Part shown: positions 32,787 to 40,460 of the stretch, one piece after another
Layout of the letters: the number at the start of each line of letters is the position of its first letter
Position numbering within the stretch: position 1 is the stretch's first letter
Source: Bacteroidales bacterium UBA6851
Lineage (GTDB): Bacteria; Bacteroidota; Bacteroidia; Bacteroidales; UBA932
Assembly: GCA_002451795.1 (NCBI GenBank)
Contig: DKDJ01000001.1
Coordinates: 6,365 to 70,364 of the forward strand
DNA: 64,000 bases
Direction: 5' to 3'
Position numbers and translations under genes: made by a program
Notes under the pieces: model-generated
Seen by the model: only the letters and a program-made list of their open reading frames with translations
Told to the model about the DNA's origin: nothing
Database searches by the model: none

Positions 32787-33878
32787 ATGCAAAACAATAA
32801 AATCATAGTCGGAATCACCCAGGGCGACTCTAACGGCATAGGATACGAAGTCATTATCAAAGCCCTCGCTGACCCGAGGATCCTCGAACAGTTCACACCG
32901 GTAATATACGGTTCATCCAAGCTTTTCGGGTTCTACCGGAAAACAATACCGGAAGTCGAGCAGATGGACACCAACGCCATCAATAGCGCTACGGAAGCAC
33001 ACCCCAAAAGAATCAACATTGTAAATTGCCTTCCGGACAACACTTTTGCAGAGCCAGGACAGGCCACGGCAGAATCAGCAAAGAGCGCCATAAAATCTCT
33101 TGAGGTAGCCATAAAGGAGCTGAAGGAAGGCAAGATAGATGTACTTGTGACCGGGCCCATCAACAAGAAGGCCATGTCCAACGAAGGATTTGGCTTCCCT
33201 GGTCACACAGAGTTTATCCAGAATTACTTTGGAGCCAAGGATGTGGCCATGCTCATGGTTAGCCATAGGCTAAAACTCGCCGTAGTCACAGGGCACATTC
33301 CTCTTAAGGAGGTACCGTCACAGATTACCGAAGAGAAGATACTCAGCAAGCTAAGACTGCTCAACGAGTCACTCAAGCAAGACTTCGTAGTGGATCAGCC
33401 GAGAATCGCAGTGCTCAGCCTCAACCCTCATAGCGGAGACGGAGGACTACTCGGAAGCGAAGAGCAGGAGATTATCATCCCAGCCATCAAGAAAGCTACC
33501 GAGGAGGGGATTCTTGCTTTCGGACCATTCTCCCCAGATGGATATTTCGGGCTAAGCCATTACGAGAATTTCGATGCCACACTCGCCATGTACCACGACC
33601 AAGGGCTTTCACCATTCAAGGCCCTCTCTTTCGAGGACGGAGTGAATTACACTGCCGGACTTCCAGTGATTCGTACCTCCCCAGACCATGGAACAGCATT
33701 TGAGATGGCCGGTAGAGATGAAGCCGACCCACGCTCCATGAGGGCCGCGATCTTCACAGCCATTGACATCTTCCGCAACAGGCAGTCATGGAAAGATCTT
33801 CAAGCCAGCAGAATGCCAGAGCGCAAAATAGAGAATTCCGACAGGCATGACCGGCCGGGAAAGCCCCAGATAGCATAA
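32787..33878 (+). CDS. pdxA: 4-hydroxythreonine-4-phosphate dehydrogenase
   Basis: A 363-residue enzyme of pyridoxal 5'-phosphate synthesis (DXP-dependent route). Conserved features: ITQGDSNGIGYEV at the N-terminus, TGPINKKAMSNEGF (about 117-130), PGHTEF with the metal His, LNPHSGDGG (about 212-220), and MYHDQGLSPFK plus PDHGTAFE near the C-terminal half. It follows rnhA by six bases. A hairpin begins in its stop codon. Confidence 0.95.
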   Translation: MQNNKIIVGITQGDSNGIGYEVIIKALADPRILEQFTPVIYGSSKLFGFYRKTIPEVEQMDTNAINSATEAHPKRINIVNCLPDNTFAEPGQATAESAKSAIKSLEVAIKELKEGKIDVLVTGPINKKAMSNEGFGFPGHTEFIQNYFGAKDVAMLMVSHRLKLAVVTGHIPLKEVPSQITEEKILSKLRLLNESLKQDFVVDQPRIAVLSLNPHSGDGGLLGSEEQEIIIPAIKKATEEGILAFGPFSPDGYFGLSHYENFDATLAMYHDQGLSPFKALSFEDGVNYTAGLPVIRTSPDHGTAFEMAGRDEADPRSMRAAIFTAIDIFRNRQSWKDLQASRMPERKIENSDRHDRPGKPQIA

Positions 33879-33909
33879 TAATGGGCGCCATTTTGAGGCG
33901 CCCATTATT
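33877..33909. terminator. Bidirectional terminator overlapping the pdxA stop codon
   Basis: A perfect 13-base-pair stem from 33877-33889 (ending GGGCGCC) to 33897-33909 with loop ATTTTGA; TTATTTGTTT follows. The last two bases of the pdxA stop codon are the first two of the stem. It separates convergent pdxA and trpS. Confidence 0.9.
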
Positions 33910-33927
33910 TGTTTATATTTTCCGCAT

Positions 33928-35067
33928 TTATTTATATTTCTCGCTTTGCTCTTTCGTGAGACTAGCAAGAACATCCGGATCGAAATAATTAATTTTCATA
34001 GCTCTTTTGACATCCGAAAGCGTCTGAGCTGCTACCTCTCTAGCATCTTCAGAACCCTTGCGCAGCACTTCATATACGTAAGGTATGTCTTTTTCAAGTT
34101 CCGCTCTTCTGGCCCTAATCGGCTCAAGGGTGTCATTAAGAACCGCATTGAGGAAGTTCTTGATCATCATATCGCCAAGACCGCCAGCACGATACTGCGC
34201 CTTTACCTCATCAAGGGAATCGAAGTCAAAGCTCTGCTTCTTACCATGGAAACAGTCACCAAATTTTGAGAAATGTTCAGGAAGGCAGAATGCATCAAGA
34301 TAGGTAAAGACAGTGTTACCCTCAACCTTACCAGGATCGCTCACCTGAAGATGCCCAGGATCAGTATACATTCCTTTCACCTTGCTCCAGACAGTCTCAG
34401 CGGAGTCTGACAGATAAATGCAGTTTCCTAAAGACTTGCTCATCTTGGCTTTACCATCAGTACCAGGCAGGCGTCTGCAGGCATTCGAGTCCGGAAGAAG
34501 AATCTCAGGCTCCACAAGGACAGGAGCATAGGTAGAATTGAACTTACGGACAATCTCCCTTGTCTGCTCAATCATCGGCTCCTGGTCCTCACCAGCAGGA
34601 ACTGTAGTTGCCTTGAAAGCAGTGATATCGGCAGCCTGGCTGATAGGATAGCAGAAGAATCCCACTGGCGTGCCCGCCTTGTTATCTTCGGAACTGTCAG
34701 AGAATCCCCGCATGGTAATTTCCTGCTTCACTGTAGGGTTTCGCTGAAGTCTCTGAACAGTGACCAGATTCATGTAGAAGAACGTCAGCTCCGTAAGCTC
34801 ACTAATCTGAGACTGAATAAACAACGTAGACTTGGACGGATCCAGACCAGCAGCCATGTAGTCGAGCGCTACCTCAAGGATATTCTGACGGACCTTGTCA
34901 GGATTGTCGGCATTGTCCGTAAGAGCCTGAGCATCGGCTATCATGATAAATATCTTGTCGAAAAGTCCGCTGTTCTGAAGCTCCACCCTACGGCGCAACG
35001 AGCCGACGTAATGTCCAATATGAAGGCGACCGGTAGGACGGTCGCCAGTAAGAATAATCTTCCCCAT
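33928..35067 (-). CDS. trpS: Tryptophanyl-tRNA synthetase
   Basis: A 379-residue class I synthetase. The ATP-binding HIGH motif appears as HIGHYVGSL (about 18-26) after TGDRPTGRL, and KMSKS as KMSKSLGN (about 211-218). AQALTDNADNP near residue 47 and the IADAQ stretch fit bacterial TrpRS. It starts with a one-base overlap on the recA stop codon (TGATG), so the two are co-transcribed, recA first. Confidence 0.95.
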   Translation of the reverse strand: MGKIILTGDRPTGRLHIGHYVGSLRRRVELQNSGLFDKIFIMIADAQALTDNADNPDKVRQNILEVALDYMAAGLDPSKSTLFIQSQISELTELTFFYMNLVTVQRLQRNPTVKQEITMRGFSDSSEDNKAGTPVGFFCYPISQAADITAFKATTVPAGEDQEPMIEQTREIVRKFNSTYAPVLVEPEILLPDSNACRRLPGTDGKAKMSKSLGNCIYLSDSAETVWSKVKGMYTDPGHLQVSDPGKVEGNTVFTYLDAFCLPEHFSKFGDCFHGKKQSFDFDSLDEVKAQYRAGGLGDMMIKNFLNAVLNDTLEPIRARRAELEKDIPYVYEVLRKGSEDAREVAAQTLSDVKRAMKINYFDPDVLASLTKEQSEKYK

Positions 35068-36095
35068 CAGTCTTTCATATCTTTAAGAGCCTCCCTAACC
35101 TTAGCTTCAATCTCGTCACAAAGCTCAGGGTTATCCTTAAGGAGCTGCTTCACAGCAGTCTGACCTTGTGCAAGTTTCTGATCATTGTAACTAAACCAGC
35201 TACCGCTCTTATGTATGATATCAAAGCTTACAGCCAGATCTACGATTTCTGCAGTATGAGAGATTCCCTCACCATACACTATATCGAACTCGGCCTTCTT
35301 GAAAGGCGGAGCCATTTTGTTTTTAACGACTTTAACCCTGGTCCTGTTGCCAAGAGCCTCATCCCCATCCTTGAGTTGTGTGGTACGACGCACATCAAGT
35401 CTCACTGAAGCATAGAACTTAAGGGCATTACCTCCAGTAGTTGTCTCAGGATTACCGAACATAACCCCAATTTTCTCGCGAAGCTGGTTGATAAAGATAC
35501 AGCAAGTATTGGTCTTGGCAATATTAGCCGTCAATTTACGAAGGGCCTGACTCATGAGCCTTGCCTGCAATCCAACCTTGTTATCTCCCATCTCGCCCTC
35601 GATCTCAGCCTTTGGTGTCAGCGCAGCGACAGAGTCTATAACCACGATATCAATAGCACCACTGCGGATAAGATTGTCAGCAATTTCCAGAGCCTGCTCA
35701 CCATTGTCCGGCTGGGAAATAAGCAGAGTGTCCAGATTGACTCCAAGCGCCTGGGCATAAGAACGATCAAATGCATGCTCCGCATCTATCATGGCGGCGA
35801 TACCGCCCGTTTTCTGAGCTTCTGCAATGGCATGTATGGCTAGTGTAGTCTTACCACTTGATTCCGGACCATATATTTCAATAATCCTTCCACGAGGGTA
35901 ACCGCCCACACCAAGCGCATGATCAAGTGCGACCGATCCACTCGGAATTACCTGAACATCCCACTCGGGCTGCTCCCCAAGCTTCATTATAGTGCCTTTA
36001 CCGAAGTCCTTCTCTATCTTGTCGATAGTAGCTTGAAGCGCTTTGAGCTTCGCAGCGTTGACTTCCTGTCCTTGAATTTCTGTTTCTTTTGCCAT
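35067..36095 (-). CDS. recA: Recombinase RecA
   Basis: A 342-residue recombination and SOS protein. Walker A GPESSGKTT (about 74-82), IDAEHAFD, the ALTPKAEIEGEMGD loop L1 region, and the NQLREKIGVMFGNPETTTGG loop L2 region (split in two pieces here for length) are all as in active RecA. It is the first gene of a recA-trpS unit. A -7 box is at 36158-36165; no recognisable LexA operator was found in the intergenic DNA. Confidence 0.97.
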   Translation of the reverse strand: MAKETEIQGQEVNAAKLKALQATIDKIEKDFGKGTIMKLGEQPEWDVQVIPSGSVALDHALGVGGYPRGRIIEIYGPESSGKTTLAIHAIAEAQKTGGIAAMIDAEHAFDRSYAQALGVNLDTLLISQPDNGEQALEIADNLIRSGAIDIVVIDSVAALTPKAEIEGEMGDNKVGLQARLMSQALRKLTANIAKTNTCCIFINQLREKIGVMFGNPETTTGGNALKFYASVRLDVRRTTQLKDGDEALGNRTRVKVVKNKMAPPFKKAEFDIVYGEGISHTAEIVDLAVSFDIIHKSGSWFSYNDQKLAQGQTAVKQLLKDNPELCDEIEAKVREALKDMKD

Positions 36096-36157
36096 AAAAA
36101 GTAATTATTAGTGAAGTTAAACATAGTTCGCTCCGTATCTCTTACATAGAGCGAGGA

Positions 36158-36165
36158 CAAAGATA
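36158..36165 (-). promoter_or_regulatory. -7 box TATCTTTG for recA
   Basis: On the minus strand these bases read TATCTTTG, giving a leader of about 55 bases before the recA ATG. No proper -33 box is visible. Confidence 0.5.
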
Positions 36166-36188
36166 ATGAAAATATCCGTTAAAAATCC

Positions 36189-36196
36189 TACCTTTG
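36189..36196 (+). promoter_or_regulatory. -7 box TACCTTTG for the HAD gene
   Basis: Exact TAnnTTTG match with only seven bases between it and the ATG at 36204, implying a leaderless or nearly leaderless mRNA. Confidence 0.55.
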
Positions 36197-36203
36197 CACA
36201 CGT

Positions 36204-36836
36204 ATGACTAAAGTGATTATTTTCGATCTCGGGGGCGTTCTGATTGACCTCGACATCAAATCTTGCATAGATGCATGCAGGAATGACATCGGCTGCGAGG
36301 AAGCCGCGAGGCTGCTTGATCCGTGTCACCAAAAGGGCATTTTCCAGAGACTTGAAAGAGGAGATATCTCCAGAGATGAGTTCTCAAGGGAAATTCTATC
36401 AATGTGTCGCCCCGGTACTACTGAGGATGAGGTCGCCAAAGCATTCGGAAAGCTTCTCGTAGGTGTTGAGCCTTACAAGGTAGAACTGCTCAAAGAGCTT
36501 TCCAAGCATTTTGACCTTTACCTCTTAAGCAACAACAATGCTCTCACTATGCCTCAGAGTTGGGATATGTTCGACAGACTCGGAATTCCAATGGGCACCA
36601 TCTTCAAAAAGCAGTTCCTCTCTTATGAAATGCACATGCTCAAGCCAGGAGACGAGATTTATCGTGCAGCCATACGTGACATCAGCAGCCTATCAAGCCC
36701 CGTCAGTCCCGATGAAATGCTCTTTATAGACGACTCACCCATCAACGTGGAGGCTGCTATACGCAACGGAATGCGCTCTATATGCTGCCCGCAAGGGGCA
36801 GATCTGCGCAAATTGCTCACAGAAGCCCTTTCATAG
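36204..36836 (+). CDS. HAD-superfamily hydrolase (subfamily IA)
   Basis: A 210-residue phosphatase-like protein. Motif I is FDLGGVLID with the nucleophile Asp8; the usual second Asp is Gly, as in the YihX-type sugar-phosphatase branch. Motif II is LLSNNN (about 110-115), motif III the Lys in MLKPGDEIY (about 147-155), and motif IV FIDDSPINVEAA (about 174-185). The substrate is unknown, a small phosphate ester being likely. It lies divergent from recA and converges on xerD with only six bases between stop codons. Confidence 0.87.
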   Translation: MTKVIIFDLGGVLIDLDIKSCIDACRNDIGCEEAARLLDPCHQKGIFQRLERGDISRDEFSREILSMCRPGTTEDEVAKAFGKLLVGVEPYKVELLKELSKHFDLYLLSNNNALTMPQSWDMFDRLGIPMGTIFKKQFLSYEMHMLKPGDEIYRAAIRDISSLSSPVSPDEMLFIDDSPINVEAAIRNGMRSICCPQGADLRKLLTEALS

Positions 36837-36842
36837 GTTCGG

Positions 36843-37781
36843 CTAGTCCGTCTTGGACCTTCTGGGATGATGTTCGAGCACGGAAGACTGCCAGGTATGC
36901 GTATCAATATGGGTATAAAGTTCCGTAGTCAATATTGACTCATGCCCGAGCATTTCCTGTACCACTCTTAGATCCGCACCATTTTCAATAAGGTGAGTAG
37001 CAAAAGAGTGTCTAAAAGTGTGCGGAGAAATATCTTTTACTATACCAGCTACCAGAGCCTGTTTCTTTATCATCTTGAATACGGAGACCCTGCTGAGCGG
37101 CATTCCTCGCATATTCAGGAAAGCAATATCTTCCACTGACGCTGATTCAGGGACAGGTCGGACTGAAAGATAGTTTCTGAAAGCATCCGCCGCCATCTCC
37201 CCCATCGGAACAAGTCTTTCCTTGTCTCCTTTTCCCACTACACGGACAAACATTTCATCAAGATAGACGTGCGAAATCCGTAGCGCGCACAGCTCCGACA
37301 CCCGAAGGCCACAACCATATAGCATCTCAAGGATAGCCCTATCCCTTATTCCGTAGTCATTCCCAAGATTCACTGAGTTCATTATAGCCTCTACTTCCTC
37401 CCGAGACAGCACCTCTGGAAGGTACTTTCCAAGTTTTGGAGCCTCTACCGCATCACACGGATTATCCTTCCTCTCCCCCTCCACGACACACCAGTCAAAA
37501 AAAGAGCGCAGAGAACTAAGCAGTCTGGCCTGCGAACGCTTGGAAACGGTAACTGATCTATTGGCAAGGAACGCTGTCACATCAGATGAAGTCACTTCGG
37601 ATGGACTCTTACCCAAGGATCCAGCAGGGAGTTCACCGGTCTTAGCAGGCATTGCCGAATTCCACTCTATAAATGACTCCACATCAGAGCAGTATGCCAT
37701 CACCGTATTAGGTGAAAGCCTCCTCTCCACCTTAAGGTAATATGAATAATCTTTCAGTATTCTTGTATTCAAAGCGTCCAT
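36843..37781 (-). CDS. xerD: Tyrosine recombinase XerD/XerC
   Basis: A 312-residue site-specific recombinase that resolves chromosome dimers. The N-terminal SAM-like domain covers residues about 1-95, the catalytic domain the rest: GCGLRVSEL (first Arg), VVGKGDKERLVP (Lys), HTFRHSFATHL (His/Arg), LGHESILTTELYTHI (His and the nucleophile Tyr). All residues are present. A TTG four codons upstream lies inside a -7 box, so the ATG at 37781 is preferred. Naming it XerD over XerC is by length and general likeness only. Confidence 0.9.
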   Translation of the reverse strand: MDALNTRILKDYSYYLKVERRLSPNTVMAYCSDVESFIEWNSAMPAKTGELPAGSLGKSPSEVTSSDVTAFLANRSVTVSKRSQARLLSSLRSFFDWCVVEGERKDNPCDAVEAPKLGKYLPEVLSREEVEAIMNSVNLGNDYGIRDRAILEMLYGCGLRVSELCALRISHVYLDEMFVRVVGKGDKERLVPMGEMAADAFRNYLSVRPVPESASVEDIAFLNMRGMPLSRVSVFKMIKKQALVAGIVKDISPHTFRHSFATHLIENGADLRVVQEMLGHESILTTELYTHIDTHTWQSSVLEHHPRRSKTD

Positions 37782-37790
37782 AACATCACG

Positions 37791-37798
37791 CAAATATA
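37791..37798 (-). promoter_or_regulatory. -7 box TATATTTG for xerD
   Basis: Exact match on the minus strand, nine bases before the xerD ATG at 37781, so any leader would be only a few bases long. Confidence 0.5.
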
Positions 37799-37851
37799 AC
37801 CATAAATCAAAAAGTATTAAGAAGCCTCAAGATGATACGAAACAATATTTG

Positions 37852-37859
37852 TATATTTG
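37852..37859 (+). promoter_or_regulatory. -7 box TATATTTG for the clostripain gene
   Basis: Exact TAnnTTTG match with only four bases before the ATG at 37864. Transcription could start inside the start codon unless another promoter is used, so this is the most extreme case in the window. Confidence 0.5.
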
Positions 37860-37863
37860 CAGA

Positions 37864-39102
37864 ATGAAGAAAATCATATCAGCATTACTTGGTGCCGTAT
37901 CTCTTCTTGTGGCAGCCTCATGCGACAAATCTGAAATCCACCACAAAGGCGAATACGAAGACGTATTCATATATTTAGGACTGGGATACAACAACTTGTC
38001 TCCCAGTCTAATGGATGATTACATAGAGATGCAGGAAGGCATCATGCCAGGGAAAAGCAGAGATGAGGCTTTCCTTGTATATATGCATAATACCAAGACT
38101 TATGGGGACTACCATACAGACACTCCGGCCTATCTTATACAAGTGTACCGCGAGTCCGGACAAACCCGTCTTGATACCCTGAAAACCTACAAAGCCGAGG
38201 CGTCCGCATCCCACTATATCAGCGCACAGGCATCATCAGTAAAGAATGTGCTTCTGGATGTACAAGAATTATTTCCATCCAGGCACTACGGCATGATGTT
38301 CTCATCGCATGGCACGGGATGGCTGCCCGAAGGATACCTTACAAAGCCGAGGGTCTCTGACCTCTCACTCACTGATGAGAACGGAGTAGCCTTTCCAGCC
38401 ACCAAGTCGGTGGGCGCCCAATCCATAGGACAGGGAAACAACATGACCACCTACGAGATTGACATCATGGACTTGGCAGATGCCATTCCATTCAAGATGT
38501 ACTATATCATATTCGATGCTTGCCTCATGGGATGCGTCGAAGTTGCATGGCAGTTGAAAGACAAGTGCGACATGCTGCTATTCTCTCCAGCGGAAATACT
38601 GACCCAGGGGTTCAAGTACTCGACCTTGTCATGGAATCTTTTTAGCGCAGAAAGGCCCGACTTGAAAGCCGTCGCAAACGACTATTTCGATACCATAAAC
38701 TCACAGTCCGGTTACTCACAGTCCGCTACTGTCACTTTGTTGGATTGCAGAGAACTATACGCAGTTGCAGACAGTTTCAGAGCCATCTGTTCGTCGCACG
38801 AGTCTTATCTGTCAACATCCTTAAGGAACACTGTGCAGCCCTACTTCTACGATTCCAAACGCTATTTTTATGACTTGCGCGACTATGCCAAGGTGATGGG
38901 AGCATCGGAAGACGAGATGAAAAATCTTAACGAAGCACTCGAAGAGTGTATTCTGCTGCACCGGGAGACGGACAGATTCTTTAACATCAAGCTCGAGCGC
39001 TGCTGCGGATTGAGTTGTTATATTCCTGTTTGCGGAATGGATGACCTCAACGATTACTACTCCGACCTCGAATGGAATAAAGCAGTAGGCTTGGTCAAAT
39101 AA
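37864..39102 (+). CDS. Clostripain-family (C11) cysteine peptidase lipoprotein
   Basis: A 412-residue lipoprotein (MKKIISALLGAVSLLVAASC, Cys20). The catalytic dyad of C11 peptidases is visible: His149 in SSHGTGW and Cys220 in IFDACLMG. C11 enzymes are Arg/Lys-specific clan CD peptidases; gut Bacteroidales encode many at the cell surface, with roles in virulence or in activating other proteins. The start is the ATG at 37864, directly at the lipoprotein signal. It is a single-gene unit between xerD (divergent) and rplY. Confidence 0.88.
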   Translation: MKKIISALLGAVSLLVAASCDKSEIHHKGEYEDVFIYLGLGYNNLSPSLMDDYIEMQEGIMPGKSRDEAFLVYMHNTKTYGDYHTDTPAYLIQVYRESGQTRLDTLKTYKAEASASHYISAQASSVKNVLLDVQELFPSRHYGMMFSSHGTGWLPEGYLTKPRVSDLSLTDENGVAFPATKSVGAQSIGQGNNMTTYEIDIMDLADAIPFKMYYIIFDACLMGCVEVAWQLKDKCDMLLFSPAEILTQGFKYSTLSWNLFSAERPDLKAVANDYFDTINSQSGYSQSATVTLLDCRELYAVADSFRAICSSHESYLSTSLRNTVQPYFYDSKRYFYDLRDYAKVMGASEDEMKNLNEALEECILLHRETDRFFNIKLERCCGLSCYIPVCGMDDLNDYYSDLEWNKAVGLVK

Positions 39103-39121
39103 ATATTTTTCACTATCTTTG
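39090..39121 (+). promoter_or_regulatory. Promoter of rplY-pth
   Basis: TATCTTTG at 39114-39121 with CTTG at 39090-39093, a 20-base spacer. The -33 part lies inside the last codons of the clostripain gene. Confidence 0.65.
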
Positions 39122-39127
39122 CGCGCA

Positions 39128-39229
39128 TTTCGAAAACCCCAAAAGGTTTTGGTGCAATGGGATCAAGCTTATCTTGAGTTTTGCGCTCTTGAAAAGTCAG
39201 ATTGAGTAACACATTTTAATTTTTGCAAA
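39128..39229 (+). promoter_or_regulatory. Structured leader of rplY
   Basis: About 100 bases of 5' leader. It can form AAAACC / GGTTTT with loop CCAAAA (39133-39150 region) and TCAAG / CTTGA further on. Ribosomal-protein genes often carry such leaders for feedback control, but no known L25 leader motif is recognised here. Confidence 0.35.
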
Positions 39230-39793
39230 ATGCAGCATTTCACACTTAACGGCACCAGCCGCAAAGTCGGCAACAAGGCCGTAATCAAAAAATTCCGCAG
39301 CGAAGGACTCGTTCCTTGCAATCTCTACGGTTGCGGAGTAGAGAATCTTCTTTTCACAGTTGACGCCAAGGAGTTCAAGGGTCTTACTGACACTCCTGCA
39401 TCATACATCGTGGATCTCGTGATTGACGGAGACAAGAAATTCACCGCCATTCTTCACGAAATCCAGTGGCATCCTGTTACAGACGCATGCCTCCATGTGG
39501 ACTTCCTTGCAGTAAACGAGCAGAAGCCAATCTGCATCAACGTTCCTCTTGAGGTTAGCGGCCACTCTGTCGGAGTACAGAAAGGTGGTAAGTTCTATCA
39601 GTCTGCACGCGAGATTCGTATCAGCGCTCTTATGGCTAACCTTCCTGACAAGGTTACCGTAGATATCAGCGCTCTTGACCTCGACAAGAAGATCAGAGCA
39701 GCTGAGATCAAGGTAGACAACGCTTCAGTCGTAACCGATAAGGATACTATCATCTGCGGAGTCAAGGCTACACGTAACTCATCCGCAGCCTAA
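39230..39793 (+). CDS. rplY: 50S ribosomal protein L25 (CTC/TL5 form)
   Basis: A 187-residue protein that binds 5S rRNA. The N-terminal L25 domain (residues about 5-95: SRKVGNKAVIKKFRSEG, then CNLYGCG, then ILHEIQWHPVTDACLHVDF) is followed by a C-terminal beta domain (about 100-187) as in the longer CTC/TL5 form. It is followed after 12 bases by pth, the usual order in many bacteria. Confidence 0.95.
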   Translation: MQHFTLNGTSRKVGNKAVIKKFRSEGLVPCNLYGCGVENLLFTVDAKEFKGLTDTPASYIVDLVIDGDKKFTAILHEIQWHPVTDACLHVDFLAVNEQKPICINVPLEVSGHSVGVQKGGKFYQSAREIRISALMANLPDKVTVDISALDLDKKIRAAEIKVDNASVVTDKDTIICGVKATRNSSAA

Positions 39794-39805
39794 TTCTGAA
39801 ATATC

Positions 39806-40423
39806 GTGTCTGACAAATCATACTTGGTGGTAGGACTCGGCAATATAGGAGTCGAATACGCTAATACAAGACACAATATAGGTTTTATGGTATTGGATGC
39901 CTGGGCACAGGCATCCAATGTCGTATTTACGACCGAGCGCTACGGCGACGTCACTACCATAAGACTCAAAGGCAGGGAATTTCATCTTCTGAAACCATCC
40001 ACATATATGAACCTGAGCGGCAATGCTGTCAGATACTGGCTTCAGAGGCTTGACATCCCCATCAGCAACCTAACGGTCATTTGTGATGACCTTAACCTTC
40101 CTTTCGGCACAGTCAGAATGCGTAAAGCCGGCAGCAACGGCGGGCATAACGGGCTGAGAAATATTGAAGAACTGCTACAGACCAGGGAATATGCTCGCAT
40201 TCGCGTGGGTGTAGGCCACGAGTTCGAGCAAGGTCGCCAGGTAGATTTTGTTCTAGGCTCTTTCAGCCTGGAGCAGTCATCCATTATTCCAGACATCGCC
40301 GAGCATATCATATCCGGGATAAAGACATGGGCATTCGTGGGCATTGACAAGGCCATGACACAACTCAATTCTAAGACTATTACCCGAGAATCCCTCACCG
40401 AAAAAACCACCGAAAAAATTTGA
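39806..40423 (+). CDS. pth: Peptidyl-tRNA hydrolase
   Basis: A 205-residue enzyme that frees tRNA from stalled peptidyl-tRNA. Conserved motifs: VVGLGNIGVEYANTRHNIGF with catalytic His (about 23), KPSTYMNLSG (about 66-75), CDDLNLPFG (about 94-102) and GSNGGHNGLRN (about 111-121). The start is GTG at 39806; no ATG is available before the catalytic His. The stop codon lies in the loop of a hairpin. Confidence 0.94.
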   Translation: MSDKSYLVVGLGNIGVEYANTRHNIGFMVLDAWAQASNVVFTTERYGDVTTIRLKGREFHLLKPSTYMNLSGNAVRYWLQRLDIPISNLTVICDDLNLPFGTVRMRKAGSNGGHNGLRNIEELLQTREYARIRVGVGHEFEQGRQVDFVLGSFSLEQSSIIPDIAEHIISGIKTWAFVGIDKAMTQLNSKTITRESLTEKTTEKI

Positions 40424-40434
40424 ATTTTTCGGTG
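40408..40434 (+). terminator. Terminator-like hairpin around the pth stop codon
   Basis: CACCGAAAAA (40408-40417) pairs with TTTTTCGGTG (40425-40434); the seven-base loop contains the TGA stop of pth (40421-40423) and the TTTG used as the -33 box of pyrG (40419-40422). The T-run lies in the right arm, so termination is likely only moderate. Confidence 0.6.
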
Positions 40435-40451
40435 AACTATTGTTATATTTG
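40419..40451 (+). promoter_or_regulatory. Promoter of pyrG
   Basis: TTTG at 40419-40422 and TATATTTG at 40444-40451 with a 21-base spacer. The ATG at 40461 follows nine bases after the -7 box, so the leader is only a few bases. Confidence 0.7.
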
Positions 40452-40460
40452 CAGCCCGTT

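Noticed and set aside
36096..36203. A LexA/SOS operator between recA and the HAD gene
   Set aside because: No GAAC-N-GTTC or CTG-N10-CAG type palindrome is visible in this region.
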